Assembly (NCBI GenBank): GCA_963556495.2
Contig: OY747702.1
Location: 10,613,193-10,677,192 of the forward strand
DNA: 64,000 nt
Direction of reading: 5' to 3'
Source of the DNA: Valencia hispanica
Lineage: Eukaryota; Chordata; Actinopteri; Cyprinodontiformes; Valenciidae
How positions within the stretch are numbered: the stretch's first letter is position 1; each line of letters opens with the position of its first letter. Position numbers and translations under genes: made by a program. Shown piece by piece: positions 23,612-37,761 of this stretch. The notes below the pieces were generated by a model. The model searched no databases and had not been told where the DNA came from. It saw nothing but the letters and a program-made list of their open reading frames with translations.

Positions 23612-24788
23612 GTAGTCCATGCATTTGTTACCTCAAGGCTGGACTACTGTAATTCTTTACTATCAGGAAGTCCACAAAATGCCATTAAAAGCCTTCAGTT
23701 GATCCAAAATGCGGCAGCAAGAGTTCTGATGAATATTAAAAAGAGAGATCACATTTCTCCTGTTTTAGCTTCCCTTCATTGGCTCCCTGTTAAATCCAGA
23801 ATAGAATCTAAGATCCTTCTTCTTACATACAAAGCCCTTAATTATCAAGCTCCATCATACATCAGAGATCTAATTGTTCCATATGTTCCTAAAAGAGCAC
23901 TTCGCTCTCAGACTGCAGGTTTACTTGTAGTTCCTAGGATCTCTAAAAGTAGAATGGGAAGCAGATCTTTTAGTTATCAGGCTCCTCTCCTGTAGAACCA
24001 GCTCCCAGCTTTAGTCCGTGAGGCAGACACTCTGTTTACTTTTAAGGCCAGGCTTAAAACTTTCCTTTTTGATAAAGCTTATAGTTAGAGTGGCTTAGGT
24101 CATCCTGAGCTATCTCTGTAGTTATGCTGCTATAGGCTTAGACTGCTGGAGGACAGACTTACCAATTTTCTTCACTCTACTACTTCCTTTTCTCCTACTA
24201 CTCTCCAGTTGTATTACAGTACATTCTGTTATTTCGACTGTTAACTTTGTTTTCTCTCAGTGTTTTTCTCCCCATAGAAGATATACCTGGTCTGGTATCC
24301 TGCTTGGCTGCAATGCCCTGTTGGACGGGGGGCATCGACTGGGATGATCCTCTCAGTAACTGAACATCCGCTGTGTCCTGTTATCAACTTTTTACTTTCT
24401 GTAACATAGAAATTACTCTTATACCAGATCTTCTGTTCCTACTGTGTCTCTGCTCTGTCTTCTCAAACCCCCAGACGGTCGTGGCAGATGGCCGCTCCTA
24501 CTGAGCCTGGTTCTGTTGGAGGTTTCTTCCTGTTAAAGGGGAGTTTTTCCTCTCCACTGTCGCTACATGCTTGCTCAGTATGAGGGATTGCTGAAGGATT
24601 GCTGTGGTTGGAAATCTGCCCAACCTCACGCCAATGACTGACGCAATCTGCTGGGATTCCTTAAATAGGAAACTTTTTAACTGATTGGAATGTTTGTATA
24701 AATGTATTGAAATAACTTCTTGTTAAGTGCCTTGAGATGACATCTGTTGTGAATTGGCGCTATATAAATAAACTGAATTGAATTGAAT
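23612..24788 (+). mobile_element. L2 LINE, 5'-truncated 3' end
   Basis: It matches 60940-62128 closely, covering the last part of ORF2 and the whole 3' untranslated region to the tail 'ctgaattgaattgaat'. The frame from 23699 reads [18 protein letters not shown] and ends at a TAG at about 23993, where the sister copies have a Trp codon (LLWNQLP). This type of 5' truncation is usual for target-primed insertion. Confidence 0.9.
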
Positions 24789-26289
24789 CTTACTGCCCCG
24801 GCGTCTGTCTCTCTGGTGACCTGACACATGAATCTTTCTTATAACATTAAGCTGGCCTTAGATACATTCACTAAACAGAGAATATACAATTAATTCCTAA
24901 TAACATAACAATTTCCACCACAATTTCCACCACAATTCCCTGCTTTTATTAACTGAAATAATAGCATAAATATAAAGGGAAAATTCTAAAGTGCTATCAC
25001 AAATCTCCCTAAAAGGTTGGTAGGTTGATCAACAAAAAGACAATGTTCAAAACACAAATTACAATCAGACATGAGACATGTTTGGCCATGAATCAGCTCA
25101 CAGTGACAAAAATTAGATCCTTCCTGATGACTTTGCTGAGACTCCTGTGCATTGAGACCGAAAACCCACGGGGTCTTCTTACGCCATTTTTCTTGTGGGC
25201 AAAATGTCATCTCAACAGCCCCTCCCCCCAGAGGCGGCCATCAACAGGTCTCGTCATCAGTCAGGATGCTCTAGATAAAACACAGAACAAAGGAAAAATT
25301 ATGTAGCATCTTCCAGTACACTTCAGAGGGTATTATATCAACACTAGGTGTTGAAATCTGTACTCTTCCCTTGTTGTTGTCTGTTGCCTTGAAGTCAGCC
25401 TCCGCCAGCATCCAGTGACCAGTAGCCACCGATCAGTCCTTCCCCGGAAAGGAGAGAGTTCACCCCTCAGAAGGTCCTCCAGTGAGAACCTCTCAATGTG
25501 GCCCTATGGAGCTGAGCTAATTAGGTATTAGAGCATTGATGTTCAAACACAGGTGAGCCAATTCACAAAGATAAACAGGATGAATATGACAAGTGATCAA
25601 GTAGAACCAACACACTCGGAGTATGGTTTCAGATCAACCTGATGCAACTGTGTGCAAAAGCAATTCTAAACAACTCACAACCTGGTTAATGAGCCAAACC
25701 TCATCAACTGAAGCTAGATTACAATTAAGGTAATTGTCTCCAGATCACTCTGTACTAAATCCATGCCAAGAAAAAAACTAACAACCATTCCAACTTGTGA
25801 GAGCAAAAAATCCCAAGAATCAACTACTCCCAGCAAAGTAAAGAAGGTTTTCAGATCAAATTAAAACTTTGTAAAGTTCCCAGACACAATATGTACTACA
25901 ACTCTAAACCGGAACCGAAATGGAATATGAAGTCAGACGTCAAGTCCAGGTAGTAAAAAAACCCATTAATTTATGAGTAATGATTCACAAGAAACCTAAT
26001 TACCTTTGAGTTACAGTTCTCTTCATAATCCCTTAAAAATCTGTTCCAATTACTATCAAATCCAATTCCCCCCTTTTTTTAAGGCATCGTCTTGCACATG
26101 CCTTAAAAAAACCCAAAAAACAAGGAAACAATAACTTCAACTGCTTCTCCAGTGTCCAGAAAAGGTTAAAGGTCATGCATAAGACACAACCTCAGAACCT
26201 GTGTATCCTGCTGCTGTCGCTGCTGAGGCAGCTTCAACCCCCAGATGATCATATCCCAATCATTTAGGTTCGCAATTAGGGTCTTATAT
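24789..26289. other. Unassigned sequence
   Basis: No coding or repeat structure recognised; two overlapping short open frames near 25000-25300 carry no motif. Confidence 0.4.
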
Positions 26290-26345
26290 TTGAATTACCT
26301 TGTTGTTGAAAGTGTGCTTATACAAATAAAATTGCCTTGCCTTGC
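26290..26345 (+). mobile_element. LINE 3' tail with TTGCC repeats
   Basis: Nearly the same as 2425-2490: 'tgaattaccttgttgttg' then 'acaaataaaattgccttgcc'. Confidence 0.55.
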
Positions 26346-26433
26346 AAAAACAAAATAATAATTTCACCACATAGTTACCTAATGTATTTAAGAATTTAGT
26401 CCTACTTGCATTAGCTACAACAACACTTCATTT

Positions 26434-26470
26434 CCCTCTGGGATCAATAAAGTATTTTGAATTGAATTAG
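26434..26470 (+). mobile_element. LINE 3' tail (AATAAAGTATT type)
   Basis: 'gggatcaataaagtatt' followed by GAATTGAATT; it is the complement of the edge seen at 15490. Confidence 0.5.
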
Positions 26471-29217
26471 ACAACTTCTTCAGACCCTGCTTTTCCAGAA
26501 TCCAATTGATGTTACACTAAGGATTATCTTTGCAAAGGTTCAATAAACAAATACCCCCTACTTTTTAGGAAAAAAATGTACTCAGGACACGGTTTATTTA
26601 CCTAATTAACATCTCTGCAGCTGTTATTTGCCCTTTGTTTCTTACAGTTTATTCTCTGTTAACTCCTTGGAAAAATAATACATTTATTCTAAATGCACAA
26701 TTTTAAAACCTGTACAACTGTAAAACATCTCTATTTTTCAATTTATCTAACTCAGTTGCACATTCAGATTTGAGTATGCCACACTATTTTAATAACAACG
26801 ATGTCAAGTAACCTTTTTACCTGTACCTGAAACTCTTGCTTAAGAAAGAAACTTTTCTTCATTGCAGTTTGTGTGTAGGACTCGAGTTATACTTTATACT
26901 TTACCGGAGTAATTATCTATTTGCCCACTTTTACCTCTACTCAGTACTTTAGACTGCTTATATTTTAAAATTAGCCTCGTTACTCCTGTTTCATTTAATC
27001 TTTTATTAAAAGGAACACACAAAAAACCCTCAAACATCAAAAAGTGTTACAACTGAATAGAATTTACTGCGGTTTGACAGTAGGTCTCACATTTATTATT
27101 CTAACACCCTGTTTTTATGCGATCTATAGCATATAACGTACACAGGTGTTGTACACAGGTGGAATATTTTCCACATTTGTTTTTTTAGAACAGTGACCGA
27201 AATTCTGAATCTATTTTAGTCATCATTTGTCTTAATAAAGTAAACTAAATTTTAAAATAGAAACCAAGTAATTTTAAACCCCACTGTGTGTGTGTAGGTC
27301 ACGCCTGTTGGCTTAAGGATTGCACTAAATGCATAATTTTCACATATGCAGCTGAAACAGGTAGCCTAGTGTATCCCAAATGCGTCGTTATTATTTAACA
27401 TTTTTATTAAACATTACAACCATTATGGCCTTAAGTAAAAGTTCTCTTTTTTTTCCGAGGTGTGGCTAAAGATTTATTCTTTATCATTTCATGTTCTAAT
27501 CCTAAATTTGTTTTATGCTTTCTACCTCCTTTGTGTGAATCTAAATTTATGTCCAGTCTATGATCTAAATGCTTCTATTACCTGTGACTTTGTTGTCGGT
27601 ACAGCAGACGTTCCCTTTTGTGGGAAAATAAAAGGTTTATTCATGAAGTTAAGCATTACCGTATTTTAATTTGGAAAGCTCATGTTTCAAACAGGAAGTG
27701 GTTTTCCGCAAAAAACAAACAGTTTGACTAACCGGGACTCGTTAACATCCAGGAAGTAACTGAAAATTCAAAACTAAACTTTTCATCAAAAACAAGTGTT
27801 TAAATTCCTATTTTTAGACTTCCAGCCGCAGAGCGCTATTAACACTTCCATCAGTGTCGTGATCTATGATTGTTTACAACCAGAGAATCGCAGCACATCG
27901 GTCGTAAGAAAGAAGCTTGTGGCTCAATTAGCTGGTTAGCTGATTAGCAACAAGAGAATCACATTAACCTGCAACAGACTTTATTTCAGATCATTTTTTA
28001 CCACATTGTAGTTAATAACTCGCTGGCTAAGATGAACCTTAATGAGCCAGTAATGAGTGTTTACCAGTGTCTTTTCTGATTCGTTTTCTGTAAATTACTC
28101 AAAAGACTGAAATAATTTCATACTGCTACTCGCATCTGTATCAATATATGTGTCCGATTCTAACCGTGCGATTTCCGTGTTATTTCTATTTACTGCGGAG
28201 TAGGCTACGTTTATGAAAAGTATTAGTTAAACATAGAAACCATCATTCATCTGGTTTATTGCTGAATTACATCATTCATGAAAGAAAGTTTCAAGCTAAG
28301 GTTCCCGGGCCAAACGCGGCCGCCCCTTATCTCATGAACACAGAGGGTGACAGGTTTAGGTCTAACCAGTTTTAATCACAATAGTTACAATAGTTCAAAC
28401 TTTATATTACCATTACCTTTGTGCATTATATCCCCCCGAGGCTTTTATTGATTAGCGCAAATCTAACAGCTGTAACTCACTGAGTACAGCACACCTATTT
28501 AATAGGGTGACCATATTCTAAGAATCCCAAAAAAAAGACCCCCCCCCCCGCACCCAGGAAGGGCGTGACTACCCCCCGAATCAGATCTATAAATTAATAT
28601 GGATTCAGGTTAGAAAATACTCAAATATTAGATTGATGAGGTAAATACAGTCAGATGTCATTTCCATCTCACATGAATTTAAAGGATTGCTTTGAAAAAC
28701 CAGTATAATAAATCAAATAGACTAAAGAATGTTTATTGATATTTGCAGAAAAATATCATTATTAATGATTGTTGGAAATGTGTTCCAGCAAATATGTTTT
28801 TAAAAATGATGTAGGAATTTATTCTCCAGTAAATCACTGAGTCATGTTTAGTGTTTTACCTGCTGTCTGACAGAGAACTTTTTCTGTATCTTACAACATG
28901 CAGGCTGGATGGTACGATTTAAAAACGGTATTTTCTAGTTGATACGTTAGGTAAAAAAATTAATCATTATTACATTATCACCATTAAAACTATAGCAAAT
29001 TTACAAGATAATATAGTTTATTTTAAACAGACAAATTCTCACAACAGGCCTCAAATAATTTAAGCTGTGATAAAAGCCAAGAGAGCTACAACAAAACTAA
29101 CTGTGAAATCTATAGTTCAGGATTTGATTTTTACCCTTAAACACCAAGTGATTATATATTATTTGCTTTCTTAATTTGAAAAGTGATACGTCACTGTTGA
29201 CGAACAATTACGTCTTA
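26471..29217. other. Unassigned AT-rich sequence
   Basis: No gene found. 'agggtgaccatattc' at about 28505 resembles the start of a common fish DNA repeat and is followed by a C tract; no partner end was located. Confidence 0.4.
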
Positions 29218-29218
29218 T

Positions 29219-31958
29219 TAGGCCCGAGCAGCTAAGGGCTGCGAAGGCCTATTGTAATCCCGCTGTTTATTATTATTTTTCTTCCGGCAAATGAATTGGC
29301 TTTTTGGAGGCTTTAACATATTCAAAAACTCAGGAAAATTGGCGGCTGCATGAGTCGTGTGTGAAATTTACATATTTTAAAGGAATCAAAAATGTCCCAA
29401 CAGAAATGGCTCAGTGGCGCCACCTGCAATGCTTCAAATGAAGCTCCCCAATATACTTATTTCATCGTAGAGAGATGCCCTTCGGAACCCAAAAATAACT
29501 TCCCTACCGGAAATGAATAGAACGTTGCCATGCCAGACGCACAGGAAGTCGACCATCTTGCTTTGAACGTGCGATTTTGACTGATTTGTTGCCATTTTTG
29601 GACCAATTTTGCCTCTATTTGATCAAACTCCTCCTAGGGATTTTGACCGATCGACTTGAAAATTGATCAAGATGGCCTTCAGGCATGGGGCATCTTAAGT
29701 TATCAAAATCTTGAGTTTTCGTGAATGTTGAAGGGGCGGGACCTGGCCTCAAAAATTTCATACTCGCCAAAAGATTTAATTTTTTTATATCTCTTACTAA
29801 GAAAGTCAGAGACATGAAAACAACTGTGATTGGTAATCATCTGGTCCCCAACAAATTTCATCAGTAAAATGTTGACAATACCTAAGCCCCGCCCCCTGAG
29901 AACAGGAAGTGTTGTTTTTTACATGGAAAGGTCCATATTTGACACACATGACCCAATCAACATGAACCAGTGCACAGTGACTGCAAACAAGTTGGGGAAA
30001 CTGTGTGTCAAACACTAAGAGGCTACGAAAGAGGGTGGGGCTGTGGCGGCGTGGCGAAGTAGGGCTTCACGCCATGGCCATACGTTTGGCTCTAATTTCC
30101 ACAAAACGTAATTGATTTGCAACATATTACATAGGATCGTTACTGGTCCAACCCTTAAGAGATATGAATGCAATGTTATGGTGGGCGTGGTCAAATTTCT
30201 GCACAGCGCCCCCTAGAATGACTAAAACAGGCAGCCCCAAGCCATATTTGATCACAGGATTATGAAATGCGGAATACCAATGTAATGTCTCAGGACCTAC
30301 AAAAAAGTATCTTGGAGCCATGGTCCAAACCCTACAGGAAGTCGGCCATCTTGAATCCAACCCACCATTTTGTCCCATTTGTATATGTCGTATTTGAACG
30401 AACTCCTCCTGGAGCTTTTCACTTACAGACTTCAAATCGCATGACGAGAGACTTAAGGCATTGGGGATCAAAAGTTAGCAAAATAATTTTGCTGCATGAA
30501 AGCGGGTGGGCGTGGCTTAGCCTCAAATAAGGCTTTGCGATCTCCTTAGAATCACTAAAACAGCCAGCCCCAGGCCATATTTCATCAGAGGATTATGAAA
30601 TCCGGGATACCAATAGAGTGTCTCAGGACCTACAAAAAAGTCTCTTGGATCCATGGTCCAAACCCCACAGGAAGTCGGCCATTTTGAATCTAGCACAATC
30701 ATGTTGTTCCATGCATATGTCATATTTCAACAAACTCCTCCTAGACCTTTTCACTTACAGACTTCAAAACAAGCGAGGACATACTTAAGACATTGGGGAT
30801 CACAATTTATCAAAATAATCTTTCTGCATCAAAGCATGTGGGCGTGGCAAAGCCTCAAAGTCAGGCTTCTCTTCATAGAAGGTCATGGTGTATTAACTTC
30901 AATTTACAAGGTCAAAACTTTATCAAACCTTCTGATTACCATAACATATTACCACTCAACTGAGGATCTACAAAAAAGCCTCTTGGAGCCATGGTCCAAA
31001 CCCCACAGGAAGTCGGCCATTTTGAATCTAACCCACCATTATCTGCTATGCATAAATTGTCGTACTTGAACGAACTCCTCCTAGAGCTTTTCACTTACAG
31101 ACTGCAAAACGGCAGAGGAGGGACTTAAGACGTTGGGGATCAAAAGTTATCAAAAGAATTATGCTGCATCAAAGCATGTGGGCGTGTCTAGGCCTCAAAG
31201 TAAGCATTCTCGCCATAGAAGGACATGGTGTATTAACTTCCACATACAAAGTCACAGCTGTTCCATACATTTCTCATCACATACCACCACTTAACATAGT
31301 CAAAGGCTCATTTGCTGATGTCACTTAAGCCATGCCCCCTAGCCAGGAAATGCAATCTTTTACATAGAAAAATCAGTATTTGCCTCCTTTTACCTAATTA
31401 ACATCTGTCTGTGATCAGTGACTGAAAACAGGATGGGGTAATTTGTTGGCCAGTACTGACGGTGTCTGAAAGAGGGTGTGGCTGTGGTAGCATGGCAAAT
31501 CATGGCGTCACGATATGGAAATACGTTTGCCTCTAATTTCTACATAGATAATCAAATCTGCTCCAAATTCAGCAACATGGATATTAGTTCAACCCCTAAC
31601 AGATATTTATTCAAATATTTGGTGGGCGTGGCCTATTTCCTCCTGAGCGCCCCCTAGAATCATTAAAATAATCAGTAATAAGCACTGCTTTAAACCAGGA
31701 TTGTGAAATTTACTGAGTGTTTATAGTTTATGTTAGTTTACGTATTAATTTATTTTGAAGCAAGTGCCCATATCCTACAGGAAGCCGGCCATTTTGTTTG
31801 AAAGCTGCCCTTTTTTGCCTTTTCAACACTTTTACATGCAGATTTGATCAGCAGGCTCACTGGAAGTGTTGAGGGGGCGGTGCGTGGGTCAGGCGGTCGC
31901 GACATAGGCCGAAGCGGCGCTTTGCTGCGAGGGCCTTTCGAGGCTGCTTGCAGCTTTA
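29219..31958 (+). mobile_element. 2.7-kb fish repeat starting GGCCCGAGC, with internal units
   Basis: It begins 'ggcccgagcagctaagg' and ends near 'gggcctttcgaggctgc', a family I recognise as common in teleost genomes. Internal blocks recur: 'catggtccaaaccc' plus 'acaggaagtcggccat' at about 30320, 30655 and 30990, with a related block near 31775. The period is about 335 bp. Blocks of 'gggcgtgg' and 'agcgccccctagaat' repeat likewise. No coding capacity is evident, so it depends on another element or is satellite-like. Its superfamily is not clear to me. Confidence 0.65.
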
Positions 31959-34234
31959 ATTATTTATTACTATTTTAAAGAGTGTTTTTCCAGCTACAGG
32001 GGATCATACTTCTTAGCCTCCCTTGTAGGGTCTAAGAGAAAATTTGAATTCCCTTCACTATAGCCCCAAATAAGCCAAAATATATAAGCACCCCCCAAAA
32101 CTCAGGTACGCACAGGTAACCTCCCAAGCCCCTTGTCCATACCTTTTTGGGCCGAACCTTGAACAGACTCCTCCCCTGTGGACAAAGTGGTCAGACCATT
32201 CTAGAAAAAAAAAGAAAAAAAGAATGAGAACCAGCCTGATTTGCATTCTGGTTCAGTTGAAATTGAAAATTGTATTGGTTGTCATAAGCAAAATTCCAAA
32301 CTCACAGGACCACTGTATAGTTATAATTGATGGCCCCTAAAAAGCATTTCAGACATGTTAAAAATTTCTTAAAACAGTGAGACGTCTTCCCTTTAATTAC
32401 AAAGTCAGGTGCCTTATATTAAGACCCACTTATATAACTTCCTGTGTTTACCCACCAGATTGTGACAAAACCATCAGATTTCTAGGATCAAACCTTCCCT
32501 GACCTCTTGCCCCTTATCCTGGAAGGAGACACAGAACACTTCACAGCTCGAGATCAATTCAGTAATTTTCCAAGCAAAATTTCTAATAAGGCCCACTAAC
32601 TGCTCTGGCGCTTGAATGTTCCCCAGACAAGATTAGTATTTACCTTTTTCCCATTTATTTAAAACCTAAGTAGCCTAAGGACCAGTAATCTTTATTTTAA
32701 TGTTACCCAGCAGAAACCTAAGGATTTATTTTTTTAGTTGGGTTCAAATTATAGCCTAAACAATGTTGTTTTACTGTTGCTTCTCACAGCAAAGTCTTGT
32801 TATTTTTTAGTCTAGCCATTTTCTGATCTCAATAAGAGCTTGTTTACATTAGCGCCTTGCAAGCTGATAAAAAATTTGTCCTTCACAGCTGTGGCAAAGT
32901 TTAAGCGGTGTTACTGTCAAAGGTCCTATTTACTTTAGTTAATGTTCACAGTTCTAAGATTTATTACTTTCTTATAACAAAAACCCCAAAATACAAGAAA
33001 AAAATTCAGCACCAATTGTCCCAGAAAGAAAGGAAAATATGTTTTCACTGTCAGTCAGCTTAGTCAAAATTTAAGTCAGTCAGGGTGTAATTCACAACCT
33101 ACTCTAAATGCCCCAATCAACTCTTCTATTTGTTCTAAAGTGGTAACTCCAGTTTCTAAGTTAGTGCACACAAGCTGCGACAGCTAAGAAAACTTGTACT
33201 TAGTGTAATAACAATTCCATCAAATAACTTTCAACCAAAATGAAATAAAATAAAATGAGGACTCTCCTGACAGAGAGCATTAGGAGAGAAAATTACTATG
33301 TTGCCCTAAAAAACATTGATGTGCAACACCTTCTTTAAGCTCTAATTAGACTAAACTCACCGGATGACGAATCATCACCTTTTCAGAGCCGTAGCAGTTT
33401 CGTTGTCTGCTTTACCCCGTCCGTCTAAAACAAACAAATTAAGTTTAGTTGCACATCAACTTTCCCTTAAAAATAACAACACAATAACAAAACAAATTAG
33501 ATCAACATAAAAATAGAAAGAATCAGAAATTATGGCCTGCTTCCATCGAGACCCCTTTCACTCTAAGGGTCCTCTGGCAGAAACAAAACAAAAACAAAAC
33601 AAGATTTACTTTCCTAAGGGAATGTATGTGTGTGTCATAAGCAGGTGTCACAGAGATAAAAATACAGCTACATCAGTCAGCAAGCATTTCTTAATTGCAT
33701 TTGAGCTGTGTGTATTTTGTCCTGCCTGAATTTCACTGGGTCATCTGCAGGCTGGCCGGCCCAGGCCCCCCCCCCTCGATCCAGCCAATCGCCATGTTTC
33801 AGGGACCACAGCCCCCAAATAACTCATCTCACCTGAGCAAGAGTTTTCCCCTCTGCCCACTGGTCAGCCCGCATTCAGGCCGGAGTCCGGCCTCCGCCTT
33901 TGTTATGGCTGCCAAACCCCTCATTCCGAGGGTGGGGGAGGTACTAGGGCTCCTTGTGGCCCTCCCCAGGCGCCGCTGGACCGAAGGCAGGGGTCCCAAC
34001 CAGCCTGAAGAAAAACAAAGGACAACTCAACGAAACTCATCAGCAGTCCTACCATGGAATGTGTAACAACAGTGTGTGTGTGTGTGTGTCATTCTGCATT
34101 ATATCAAGCCATCAAACAAATGCACAACTTTTAGATTTTCTTTCAGATTATCCAAATTCCTCCCCTGGGCCCATTAATTCTTTTATTTTTATTTTTCTGT
34201 AGACATATTGGACTTTCTGGAGGTGAAGTGTTGC
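31959..34234. other. Unassigned sequence
   Basis: AT-rich, with a GC-rich island at 33730-34010 whose open frames (33695-34202) are Pro/Ala rich without motifs. A GT run is at 34074-34089. Confidence 0.35.
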
Positions 34235-36115
34235 TAGATCTGATCTGATATAAGAGAACTTTCTGTGTTACAGAAAGTAAAAAGTTGATAACATGACACA
34301 GTGGATTTTCAGCCACTGGGAGCACCATCCCAGTCGATGCCCCCCGTCCAACAGGGCATCCCAGCCAAGCAGGATACCAGACCAGGTGTATCTTCTATGG
34401 AGAGAAAAACACTGAGAGAAAACAAAGTTAACAGTCGAAATAGCAAAATGAACTGTAATACAACTGGAGAGTCGTAGGAGAAAAGGAAGTAGTAGAGTGA
34501 AGAAAATTGGTAAGTCTGTCCTCCAGCAGTCTAAGCCTATAGCAGCATAACTACAGAGATAGCTCAGGATGACCTAAGCCACTCTAACTATAAGCTTTAT
34601 CAAAAAGAAACGTTTTAAGCCTGGCCTTAAAAGTAAACAGAGTGTCTGCCTCACGGACTAAAGCTGGGAGCTGGTTCCACAGGAGAGGAGCCTGATAACT
34701 AAAAGATCTGCCTCCCATTCTACTTTTAGAAATCCTAGGAACTACAAGTAAACCTGCAGTCTGAGAGCGAAGTGCTCTGTTAGTAACATATGAAACAATT
34801 AGATCTCTGATGTATGATGGAGCTTGATTATTAAGGGCTTTGTATGTAAGAAGAAGGATCTTAAATTCTATTCTGGATTTAACAGGGAGCCAATGAAGGG
34901 AAGCTAAAGCAGGAGAAATGTGATCTCTCTTTTTAATATTCATCAGAACTCTTGCTGCCACATTTTGGATCAACTGAAGGCTTTTAATGGCATTTTGTGG
35001 ACTTCCTGATAGTAAAGAATTACAGTAGTCCAGCCTTGAGGTAACAAATGCATGGACTAGTTTCTCAGCATCACTGCTGGACAGGATGTTTCTAATTTTA
35101 GCAATATTCCGGAGGTGAAAGAAGGAAATCCTAGAAACCTGTTTAATATGGGATTTAAATGTCAAGTCTCGGTCAAAAAAAAACGCAGAGGTTCTTTACG
35201 TTATTACTGGGGGCCAATTTAATGCCATCCAGATGAAGTGATTGACTAATCAGTTTCTGTTTTAGAACTTCTGGTCCAAAGACAGCAACTTCTGTCTTGT
35301 CAGAATTTAAAAGCAAAAAGTTTAGATTCATCCTTGTTTTTACGTCTTCCAGACATGCCTGTAATCTACCTAACTGACTGGGTTCATCAGGATTTATGGA
35401 TAAATATAGTTGTGTATTATCGGCATAGCTGTGGAAATTTGTCCCATGCTGTCTAATGATTCTACCAATTGGAAGCATTTATATGGTGAAAAGAATTGGT
35501 CCAAGCACAGAACCCTGTGGAACTCCACAAGTAACCCTTGAGAGTGAAGAAGATTGATCATTTAGATGAACAAACTGGAATCTGTCAGACAAATATGATT
35601 TAAACCAGCCTAGTGCTGTTCCTTTGATCCCTGCAACATGTTCAAGCCTTTCTAGGAGAATATTATGATCGACTGTGTCAAAAGCAGCACTGAGATCTAA
35701 CAAAACCAGAACAGACAAAAGTCCATTATCTGAGGCCATGAGAATATCATTAGTAACCTTCACCAGTGCTGTTTCAGTGCTATGATGAGTTCTAAAACCT
35801 GACTGAAACTCTTCAAACAGCTCGTTACTGTTTAGATGCTCACAGACTTGATTAGCAACAATTTTCTCAAGGATTTTGGATAAGAAAGGAAGGTTAGATA
35901 TAGGTCTGTAATTCACTAAATCATCTTGATCAAGGGAAAGTTTCTTGAGTAAAGGTTTAATTACAGCTATTTTAAATTCTTGTGGTACGTATCCCTTTAC
36001 TAAGGATAGCTTAATCAAATCCAAAATGGGGCCAGGAACCAAATGGAACACTTCTTTAAATAATTTGGTTGGGATTGGGTCCAACATACATGATGTCTTT
36101 GGGAAAGTTTTCACG
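34235..36115 (-). mobile_element. L2 LINE copy, reverse orientation
   Basis: It is truncated at both ends: the 5' edge falls in ORF2 at the CMLDPIPTK motif, and the 3' untranslated region lacks the terminal GAATTGAATT tail. ORF2 segments are 36114 to 35479 (reverse-transcriptase palm, ending FTI), 35478 to 35173 (SYADNTQLYLS, where the sister copy has ADDT) and 35165 to 34584 (C-terminal domain). A TAA at 35479-35481 separates the first two, which are in one frame. A run of A on the plus strand near 35176-35184 accounts for the frameshift before the third. The D-to-N change in the active site adds to its inactivity. Confidence 0.9.
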
Positions 36116-37267
36116 CAGGGTCATAGCTACCTTGAGCCAGGGCATCAATAATTCAAAGACAAAGAGGGGGTTGGATAACCAATTAGGAGTAATTGGGTTC
36201 TCAAATTGACTTTCTGGGTTTAAGTAGGTTTTTGGTCAAATTTGCATATAATTATAATTAATCAGAACAGGTTATAATATAATGGCTTTACACTAGAAAG
36301 GGAGGAGAATAGAGGTTTCAAATCAATGCAAATGAGGGTTTAAATTAATTAAATCAACTCAACACACAGTTAAATCAGAGTAACGGGTTGGAGACCCCTG
36401 AGTTTTGGGATCTTTAGGTTTTTAGGAATAAAAACTAAAGTCTTTCTTCAAGGATGATTGTTTAAACATGGATTTGATTTCCTCTTGATTAATTTATTCT
36501 TGGCTAAATCCACAGCTTCCAGTCTAGGCTCTGGGTTAATGAAGCTTGGCTCAGTAACCTGTTGGTGGAGTTCGTTTAGGATTGCTTGATAGAGCAGCTG
36601 CATCCAGGTAATCTGGACTAAACTCCCATGTCTGTTAATCTCTAACATAATCACTTACTTATAATCAACTAACTAATCCTTTGATTTTAGCTCACATATG
36701 TTTGGACTAGCATGCTCTAACACTTAATAACTGAGCTTGAGGATCACATCAGGGGCCTCCTGATTGATGTACCCTTCCCTTCCGAGGGGACGCAGAGGCT
36801 GAGGAGGACCAGAGGTGGACCTTGGGGTTCACGATGACGTGTGGAAGCTGCCACTTGAACCCTAACCAGACAAAGGATAAGGCGAACCCGAACCTCACGT
36901 CGTCGTCTGAGCACCTTAATGTTTGAATGAGATTAATATGGCCTGGTGACTGAACACCCGGGGCGAAGTGGCAGCGATGTATTGGAATGAACATACGATT
37001 TTAGACGTCACCTCCCCTGATGTTGCCTCACCTTTTAATGTTATTGTTTTTCTTCAGCTTCTGGTCTTAAATTTACATTTAGGCTACAAATGTAACATTA
37101 CATTGACAGAATCCCGACAGCTTCAACCTTTTTTTAATTAGATAACCATATAATTTATTACCACTATGTTGTCACATTGTTTGTTGTACCCCCATATCCT
37201 TCTGATTATAATGAAAGTTAATACTTTAATAAAGCTTTATTGTTTTCCTTTTTTTATTATTGTTATC
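36116..37267. other. Unassigned sequence
   Basis: No feature recognised. Confidence 0.4.
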
Positions 37268-37390
37268 CTAGCTTACCTACCTACCTAAGGGTTGCGGGGA
37301 GCTGGTGCCTATCTCCAGTGGTCATTGGGCGAGAGGTGGGGTACACCCTGGACAGGTCGACAGTCCATCGCAGTCTTAGCCTACCTGGGT
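37268..37390 (+). mobile_element. Short retroposon-like fragment
   Basis: The run 'gggagctggtgcctat' to 'ggacaggtcgacagtcc' belongs to a very common fish retroposon sequence, seen here without ends. Confidence 0.45.
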
Positions 37391-37761
37391 GTATGAATTA
37401 GGCCACATTTAGATATTTGTTATAATTATTGACGGATTTAATATGAGAAAAAAATCATTGATATGCTATTAATTATTTAGTACAAAGTTCCATCAGATGG
37501 TGAACTGGCTTTATTGCCCCAAAAAATAAATATAAACACAAAGAAAATATGCAGATATGCACCGTTTCAATACAAACGGTGGGGATCATATTTTTATCTT
37601 TTGGCCAGTGTATTCAGTCTTTTACACGTTTTCATAAACATTTGAATACTGGCGATGTGCTTCTCCAAGATGTCACGAGCACACATTCTATTTGAAGTGA
37701 ACATCTGACTGGCGGCGACGTGATGTGAGGCGACGTGTGGTGAGGCGGCGAGGCGTCATCT
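37391..37761. other. Unassigned; ends in the CATCT target site
   Basis: AT-rich, then a short repeated 'ggcgacgtg' stretch at 37710-37755 just before the LTR element. Confidence 0.4.

Noticed and set aside
33695..34202. Open frames in a GC-rich island
   Set aside because: Pro/Ala/Arg-rich translations in two overlapping frames without motifs or splice signals; possibly part of an unknown repeat.
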